NCBI GenBank assembly: GCA_017506865.1
Contig: JAFCMP010000528.1
Location: 124,001 to 188,000 of the forward strand
DNA: 64,000 bases
Reading direction: 5' to 3'
DNA from: Tribonema minus
Lineage: Eukaryota; Sar; Xanthophyceae; Tribonematales; Tribonemataceae
Below are positions 56,860-64,000 of this stretch, in pieces. A program made the position numbers and the translations under genes. The notes under the pieces are model-generated. The model made no database searches. It worked only from the letters and a program-made list of their open reading frames with translations, and was not told the DNA's origin. Position 1 is the stretch's first letter; every line of letters starts with the position of its first letter.

Positions 56860-57750
56860 CTGCTTTGAGCAGCATCAACGGCGAAAAATGGCAGAGCAGC
56901 ATAATTGCAACGGTGAACTCCTTCTTGTTGGCCCGCGAGCTATGAATGTCATTTGAGCATTTGGGAGAAGGCGGCCGAAATTTGGTGACCTGGCATTCTT
57001 CCACACAAGTAGGGCGGTGGTCATGCAAGATCTTCTGACTTGATCAGTGGCTAGCAACGAGCGAGGAATGGAGTCACCACATTGGCACAATTGAAGCACA
57101 CCTCAACAGGATCACACAAAACGCTCTCTGCTTTCCTTTCCCGTTGCGGTTTGAAGTCACCACATACCATGTTCTGAGGAACGAACATTCTCTGAGCAGT
57201 CCTGCTGCCACCGTTTGCTCCGAAGTCACTCAACATAACCAAAAGAATATGTCGACGCACGGACTGGTTCAAAACTCGTTCATCACCTTCTCTGCACTGC
57301 ACGCATTCAAGAGCGCTGTCGCTAGCTGCTGAACCTCTGTGTTAGGGGCTTCCGGCTGGAGCTGGCCTACCGAAAACGTGAGACCTGTCCACACTGAACA
57401 CCCATGCCTCAAACGCTAAAACGCTTGCACACAGAAGTCTTTTTGCCTACTGTGGTTATGGTGGCACTGTTTGACTCGTGGCCAATGCCTGCAGCAGTGG
57501 CGATCACAGTCATTGGTGGAATGCACTTGTGGCTGACCTGAAGAATCACCGGCCAAACATGATGTGAGCGTTGAGTGCATGCCTTAACCTGATGAATCAC
57601 GGCCTCACTATTGAGTGAGGATTGAGTGCATGCCTCAACCTTATTACCTGCACCATTTTAGGGAGATGAGGTGCAGCTGCTAAACAAGAAGAAAGCACCA
57701 GTCAGCAAGGACACGCGCCACAATTTCACCTCGTATATGCATCTATTATG
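56860..57750. other. Repeat-bearing gap
   Basis: No gene seen. Two tandem-like copies of a TTGAGTGCATGCCT word (near 57,570 and 57,625) with a following GGGAGATGA relate this stretch to 49,220-49,320. The repeat probably marks where the 5' half of the transporter was lost. Confidence 0.5.
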
Positions 57751-60700
57751 TCACTTCTTTCGGGTTGTCATGCGCTTGCCACGTGCAAGAACTGGCAGCG
57801 CAGCCTTGAACTCTGCAACTGTCACATCTGTGCGGTACTCCGGCTCAAAGAAGAGGCGACGAAGGCTGACCAGAGTGTCAGTGTACTCAATCGCGCAGCA
57901 GCGTTGCAATGTGTAGTCTCGGAACATGCCCTGGAAGGCGCACATTTTCTTGTCAATTGCATCAGACGATCTCAATTCCGCGCGTGCCCAGTGCACATGC
58001 CCCTTGAGGGCCATGTAAGTGAACACATACATGAGGCTCTCTAGGTCTGTGGACACTTTGTATGCAATGCGCTGGAGTACGTGCAGTGCCATGAACTGTG
58101 GCGTGCCAGTAAAATGCGCAGAGGCCTCAGTGATGCCCACTGCACCTGCTACATTGTTGATGCGCACCGCTGTGCCGAAATCAATGAGAAGGGCGTTGAC
58201 CTCTTGTTGAGGGCTCAACGTGTACACAATGTTTCCGACACTGATGTCTCGGTGCAACATAAGGCTCAGCCATGATTGCAAGTGTCTCAATTGCGCCTGC
58301 AATTTGTGCTACTACCTGCAACAACTGCTGCGGCTTAATGTCAAACAGCAGGGGCATGCCAACTGGTGACGTGCTCACGAAAAAACCCTCAGCGCTGGGT
58401 CCACTGTACTTCAGGCGCACGACGTTTGGCAAGTTGGCAGCAGCCAATTGCCGAAGAACCTCTGCCTGCAAGTGCGAACAAATAAAGGATGTCACATTTA
58501 GACTCACGCATGCGGCAACAACACAGATCCATGATAAAAAAATTGCCTGCACAAAGGAGCAATCTAATTTGCAAAGCAGTGTTCCTGCAGGGTCCAGCAG
58601 CTTGCTCACAATTTTCACTGCGCAAAGCGCAACAGAACAGTGCATTTGAAGACTTCACTGTAAGCAACAGAAATGTGCAATCAAGCATGCTACCTGCTGG
58701 GCAATGCATCTTGATCACTAATCCATTCATGCTGAGGGCATCAACTTCAGACCACACACATCATCCGCCCAACACCTGAGCTATCTGCTGGCTTGCGAGG
58801 GATGACGCTGCAGAGCACAAGTACCATGCATGACCTGTACATACTTTGTGGGAGCTAGACATCATCGTTGGCAATAACATATTGGCACAATGCGGTGTGT
58901 AATTTGCGCTAAAGTAGGCATCAATCCTGGCAAGCTTTGGTGAACGCAACACTACAGCGCATCCGTAGTTTCGAGTTGCAAGCCGCGTGTGAACCACTAT
59001 AATGGACACAACAAACCGCTGGTGCAGCACGTCACGGACAATGAGCCTTCGTAGGGATGGCACTCAGTACATGCATCGCTATGTACGAGCGCAATGTCAA
59101 TATTGAGAGTGCTCTGATGAAACCATTGCTCTGATGAAACCATTGCGCGCACAGTTCTTGGGGGCTGTGTTCAAATTGGCAGCGCCAAGGGTCATGGACA
59201 GAGGCAATTACTATATACCTATCAAATGCCTCAGTGAATCGCATAATCGTGCACGCGTTCGTCAACGTCACGAGTACTCACCTCTCGCTCGATGACATCC
59301 TGTTTGCCAAACTTGACTGCGACAGTGTCCTTAGTCTGCGTAGTATGGTCCTGCAGTTCAGCAGTGAACACGCGGTTCCCCTGCACGGCAGCCGCTCCAG
59401 CAAGGTCCATTCCCTTGTCCACAATCAGGCAAAAGCTGCTGAATGTGGCTTTGTAGGTGTCCTCGTCGATCGAAATGGTGCTGGGGAGCACACCAGGGCT
59501 ATAGCCCAACTGCTCAGAGCTAGCGAGCAGCAGGCGAAGCAGCAGCTTCAAGCCGGATGCCACTCCGAGCAGCGAGAACGGCTCCTCGTCGCTCCTGTAC
59601 ATCTCGCCATTGCTGTATTGCAGTACAAGCTGCACACTGGAATAACCAACGGCGGCACTGATGATGAACTGACGGCCAGGTTGTTGCAGGAGTGTTTGCG
59701 TATTGCGGCCGACAACCTGCCCAAGAGCCTGCTCCTTGCTAACACCAGGCTTCTTCAGCTCCACAAACGTGATGAGCTGCCCTGTAGTTCGCATGTTTGC
59801 CGTGAACAGCAGCGCCAAGTCTGGCTTATGCTGTCGCCCAGAGAGGCCGGAGTTCGAGGTGTCGGCTGGATGCCAGCAAACTGCATATCCGCCTATAGCT
59901 TTGACTTTTCGCAACAGTCGCATGGCAGCTGCCTGCAGAGGCTTCTCCAGAGACTGCTGAGTGCTGCACGGCCACCTGATTTTTTTCCTTGAGCGCTGGA
60001 GTAAGAGCGTTGCCATAACATCATCCAGGTTGGTTGGCGCAGGTAAATGCTGCATTACGCGCGGCCAGTTTGGATGTTCAAATGAGGATTGCCTGAGCGC
60101 CCACTGTCCAACCTGAGCTGCAGATGTGATTGAAGTCCTGAGAATGAACACACTGCACTCCAAAGCTGCTGTTCTCCGCTCCGCTGCACGTGCCTGCTCA
60201 GCCATCTGCAGCGTCAGGTCATCCACTTTCGCTACTAAAGCAGCCACAGCGGGATCCACCTCTTTCAGAAGCGAACATTATGAGAACGGAATGAATCAGT
60301 GATATGATCAATCAACAAAACTGGCCCACAGGCGTTTGACCTGTAGAACATACTCACAAGAAAAAAAGAACAGAACTTGCACAGAAAGACATGCGTGCCT
60401 GAACTTGAAAAGGTGCGGAGTCTGTGCAGCAACACTTCAGTTACTAGACGATATTATGCAAGTACTTGTCTGGGCCCATTCTTTATTGCTGATATCTATA
60501 GTTGTTTGGATCCTACAGATATCCCATCGTCCATTGCGACGACCGTGCTGGTGATGGATACTAAACGGTTGCAGAGAAGTGGGTGCCATGGCCAGTGTAC
60601 TGCCTAAGGGCTGTTGAGAAGTGATGTATATGATGAGAGACGAGTGTGACACCTCGTCATAACAATACTTGGCGCCACATTTTTTATATTCTGACACATA

Positions 60701-62218
60701 CACCATTACTGCACGTACTCCCTATTTGCTCAGGACATTGTTGCTGCCTGCAACAATCATGCGCCAATCACTACCTTTGTGCAAAAGGCTGCAAGCGATA
60801 GTATGGGATGCCATCAGGGTTGGCCAAAAACGTGAAGCGCGCAGGAGGTACTGTGTCACTGATACTGACGCAATCATTCAAGCAGTGCATGCCATGTGGC
60901 AGGCTGCAACCTATTTGCTCAGGACATTGTTGCTGCCTGCAACAATCATGCGCCAATCACTACCTTTGTGCAAAAGGCTGCAAGCGATAGTATGGGATGC
61001 CATCAGGGTTGGCCAAAAACGTGAAGCGCGCAGGAGGTACTGTGTCACTGATACTGACGCAATCATTCAAGCAGTGCATGCCATGTGGCAGGCTGCAACC
61101 TCCGCAGGAGAAAAAGAATGTACAACACCCATCGCACCTGCAACGGCGGCACCGCCAGCACTGCTGCCAGCGCCGCCTCCAGCTTGCGCAGCACCTGAGG
61201 AAAAAGGAGCAGGGCATGGGGATAAGCCATCAATGCGCATGAGCTGGCAAGCAACAGCACATGAACCTCGATGGCTCTGCTTAGCAACAGCACATATACA
61301 CCAGCATAGAAATAACATGCAGCAGATCAGGCCAGTGAGATCTCGCTAGCAAATACGTGCCAGCAATGGTGCTCCTCGGCGGCAAGCCATACACATTTAC
61401 CGTCTTTGGACAAATAAGGCCCGGGACGCTATTTCGATCTTGGCGTAAAAAGCGGGGCGGGGGGCATGCCTTTTGTGAGGCAAATTTAAGGAAGGGACGC
61501 TGATTATAAATTCAACAGTATTATCAGTCTGCAGCGCTTGATTCCTGTTCAGCTGCGTTGCCAGAGGCGTTGCCAGGGCTTGCTTGCAGGAATTATGCCA
61601 TCACCGATGTTGCCAGGGCCACGCTTGAAATTGACGAAGGTTCACGTGCTCAAAAGTCTCCTGGTACTGCTGTAGGGATGTGTGGGCTCTGAAGAACTGA
61701 AGATGGCTGCCAGAATTGCTGTCTCTGCTCATCATAACGCAACGCCGAGGCTCTCATGTAGCAGCTACTGTAGCAGCATCATGACACGCATTCCGCGCTC
61801 TGCTGAGGCTGAAAAGGGGGGGGGGGGGACACTTCACTGCAGCCAATGGAAGAGGGGACGTACTCATTGTTGCTGTTGCTGTAGTAGAGCTGATTATAAT
61901 AAAGGGGCCTTACATTATCGACACGACGTTAGCTGACGTCCCCGTATTTGCGGCAACATCGAGGCACTTGACATGCACAGGCTCACCTGGAAATGCTGCC
62001 GTCAATGCTTTCGCCACACCGGGGGAGATGGGGGGGTCGCCCAACGCCATCAGCTCAAAGTAGGTGTAGCTTTCAAGCGCTTCCTTGCTGAATACGTCCT
62101 TGGCCGCCAGGTGCGCACGCACCTCCTCACGCGCCAACAACTCCTGTTGATCGTTGGTGAGCTGGTCGTCAACTGAAGCAAACAGTGCATCGAGCCGGGC
62201 TCGCCTGCTATCACCCAT
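57751..62218 (-). CDS. Crinkler-like protein: REase-type nuclease plus kinase
   Basis: Three exons with matching phases: 61,987-62,218, 59,282-60,261, 57,751-58,465. Exon 1 encodes a 77-residue helical header (MGDSRRARLDALFASVDD) of unknown family. Exon 2 holds a PD-(D/E)XK nuclease-like domain: KPDLALLF, then ITFVELKKPG and a Gln helix. It then enters a protein kinase N-lobe (VFTAEL, VAVKFGK with the ATP-binding Lys, VIERE). Exon 3 has the C-lobe: LHRDISVGNIVYT catalytic loop, LLIDFGTAV metal-binding DFG, FTGTPQFMALHV activation segment and TDLESLMYVF, as in FunK1/Crinkler kinases. Such REase-kinase proteins occur in fungi, oomycetes and some algae, and may act in conflict or transposon biology. 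A +1 frame change lies between 58,261 and 58,290, just before HRD. It is either a lesion or, less likely, a 19-nt GT-AG segment at 58,298-58,316. Confidence 0.7.
60669..61349 (+). CDS. Hypothetical ORF with duplicated module
   Basis: 226 codons on the strand opposite the Crinkler-like gene, inside its 1.7-kb first intron. It contains two identical 63-residue modules (each ending AIIQAVHAMWQAAT) and then an Ala/Pro-rich tail. No known domain. The in-frame duplication is real in the sequence, but I cannot tell whether the ORF is expressed. Confidence 0.3.
   Translation: MAPHFLYSDTYTITARTPYLLRTLLLPATIMRQSLPLCKRLQAIVWDAIRVGQKREARRRYCVTDTDAIIQAVHAMWQAATYLLRTLLLPATIMRQSLPLCKRLQAIVWDAIRVGQKREARRRYCVTDTDAIIQAVHAMWQAATSAGEKECTTPIAPATAAPPALLPAPPPACAAPEEKGAGHGDKPSMRMSWQATAHEPRWLCLATAHIHQHRNNMQQIRPVRSR
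60722..61099. repeat. Perfect 189-bp tandem duplication
   Basis: 60,722-60,910 and 60,911-61,099 appear identical by eye. The period, 189 bp, is a multiple of three. Confidence 0.95.
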
Positions 62219-64000
62219 GGCCACTCTGTGCGCAAACTAGCTCCACGGAGCGAGAAGCTACACTTGCATTTGCTGCTGCTGCTCCAGAAGGCGACAACAC
62301 CCGTGAACCGTGAGCCGTGAACCACGAAACAAGTGATTTGCTCCTGATGCTATGAAGCTCTGCCGTGTTGTTGGTGTGCTTCGTGTGCACTTCTTTTTTT
62401 CTACAAAAACAAAAACCTCAAGTATTGTTGGTTCAGCGCGACTTTTCGCGCGGGGCTTAAAAAGTGCCCTTAAAGTGGCACTTAGCACACAGGGTGCGCA
62501 CGGGCCACACAGGCGCTGGCGGGCTGGCCCTAGCGGTGATAACGATAGATCATCACCTCAGCTACCGTGGTAGAGGTGGTCGCTGCAGCTAGTGATGTGC
62601 GTGTGTAGCATGAGCCCGCACAAGCCGATCCTGCTGATGCATCGTGCACAGCAGCTTTGCACCACGAGACAAGCGCAACAGCAGGGCGCAGTGGTCATGA
62701 TATGACGATGGAGTGGACAGTTAAGCATGCGTGGCCAGCATTGAGCCGAGGTTGGCCAAAAGCTGCTGTTTATGGTGCATTACGGCGACGATGTCCTGAG
62801 GGCCAGGAGGCAAGGAGAAGCCGCGAACGGAAGGCGCACACGCAGCAATGCTGTAAGGTTGGCTGCGCAAGACAAGGATCACGGCCCACAGCGTTGCGCT
62901 GGATGGGCTACTGGCGAAACTGCTGCAGGATGTGGTGCTGTGCGCTCCCTGCGGCTGCACCCCATGCCAAACTGGAGCAACAGGTGTGGCAGCAAGCTTG
63001 CTGACAAGACAGCCTGGATCCCAGTAATCTTAATGCGTCAGAGCTCTAGCAGTACTCCTGCAGATGCTACATAGGCAAGCCAGCAGCCCCACCAGTACTC
63101 AGTCGGTGCGCTCAATAGCTTTCGGCACAGACTTGCAGCTCTGTCTGCTGCGCACTGCTTGATTGCAGACATATTGGGTTCTACCAGGAAAAGCTTGCTG
63201 TTGTATATTCGCGCGCTGTAAACTCTCTCGTGTGGACAACTCGGCCATGCGTTGCAATGACACTGAGCTCGTGGAGAGGCCCCACATGGGGAGCTGTCTA
63301 ATGTTGGAGTACTTCCCCCTCTTCACCCCGATGTCAACGCATTTGTGCTTGTTTTGGCAAGGCTGATTACACTACGTACTCAGGACACTGGCGTCTCACA
63401 GGTGGCAAACGCGCGCATTGAGTACAGACCTTCAGGTTGTGTTATAGTGGATTGACTTCACACACGCTTCCATTGGGTCATCTCAGTTCTGATGGCAATA
63501 CTTTATTTACTAATTAGTATGGCGCCTAGCGTCAATATAAATAAATGATTGCACTTTGACTCCCTGATCACTTTTTTGTTCGTCCTTCCAGGCGTCTCGT
63601 GCCCTGCATTTGTGTGCTCAGTCCATGCCATTTAATGTTGTTGACAATGCACATATGCTTGTAAATCATGCTTCAGTTCAACACAAGTAATTATGCACAA
63701 GTAACCATGCAAAATAAATGCAAAGCACCGCCACAGCAACGCTTGAGGTCGTAGGCGTTGGACAGCGGGGTTCTGCTGTTTGGTAATGGAAACTTGCAAA
63801 GCATATTTCTGTTGGCACAAAACACGTTGCCGGTTACACTGAGGAATTTGAAGGGTTGCAAGAGCTGATAAGGACGTTGCAGCAGAAGAACAACGTCTCA
63901 TTCGCAGGCTTTGAATCAGAGCCTGCGCTTGCAGCAACCTCTACGCGCACTCCGTGGCGTATCAATTGGGAATGAAATGCGTTCCACACAAGCGAAAAAA
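62219..64000. other. No recognisable gene
   Basis: The start of this stretch is the upstream region of the Crinkler-like gene. Open frames at 62,657-63,004 (+), 62,721-62,960 (-) and 63,632-63,937 (-) have no domain signature. The right edge may hold part of another gene cut by the window. Confidence 0.4.

Overview
The window looks like nuclear DNA of a eukaryote, most likely a green alga (chlorophyte). Supporting signs: GT-AG introns whose phases join cleanly across a 16-exon ER HSP90 gene, a TGTAA motif 43-47 nt after its stop codon (the usual chlorophyte polyadenylation signal), plant/alga-type TTTAGGG-like telomeric debris, a folate-biopterin transporter relic, and much TGCA-rich, repeat-rich non-coding DNA. 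The taxonomic call is an inference; no rRNA or organelle marker is present.

Layout. 1-3,000: no recognisable gene; a pair of diverged direct repeats built on TATAAGA motifs surrounds a (CTG)17 tract. 3,000-29,400: a transposon island. It holds a relic of a Fanzor (eukaryotic TnpB-like RNA-guided nuclease) on the minus strand, a 3.3-kb element with about 330-bp terminal inverted repeats that has captured a retroelement fragment, a 15-kb complex of two related retroelement-like units (ORF1 copies A and B, a Gag capsid-like and retropepsin-like region, an integrase-core scrap, no visible reverse transcriptase), and a second, plus-strand Fanzor that keeps the zinc ribbon and the final RuvC motif. 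The order 'retro fragment then Fanzor' is the same in both copies, so the flanks of the island are an old inverted duplication.

29,400-39,000: a minus-strand gene for an uncharacterised multi-pass membrane protein, built here from exons with matching phases; two of its introns carry copies of a hairpin-rich repeat that also sits just downstream of the plus-strand Fanzor. 39,865-48,789: an intact minus-strand ER-lumenal HSP90 (GRP94/endoplasmin type, 807 aa, ending TDEL). One intron holds a small inverted-repeat element with telomere-like sequence. Its promoter and first exon are duplicated 3 kb upstream (about 98% identical), and a third, promoter-only copy contains a perfect ER-stress element (CCAAT-N9-CCACG). 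The 2.4 kb between the two copies holds an Ala-rich ORF cluster.

53,790-56,859: a 5'-truncated, frameshifted folate-biopterin transporter pseudogene (minus). 57,751-62,218: a minus-strand gene joining a small N-terminal domain, a PD-(D/E)XK nuclease-like domain and a protein-kinase domain, the architecture of Crinkler-like REase-kinase proteins. Its long first intron contains a plus-strand ORF with a perfect in-frame 189-bp tandem duplication. 62,219-64,000: nothing recognised.

The cellular genes (membrane protein, HSP90, transporter, Crinkler-like) all lie on the minus strand in the right half. The left 29 kb is almost entirely mobile DNA. The most interesting material is the Fanzor pair with its hairpin-rich 3' repeat family, and the promoter/first-exon duplication of the ER HSP90.
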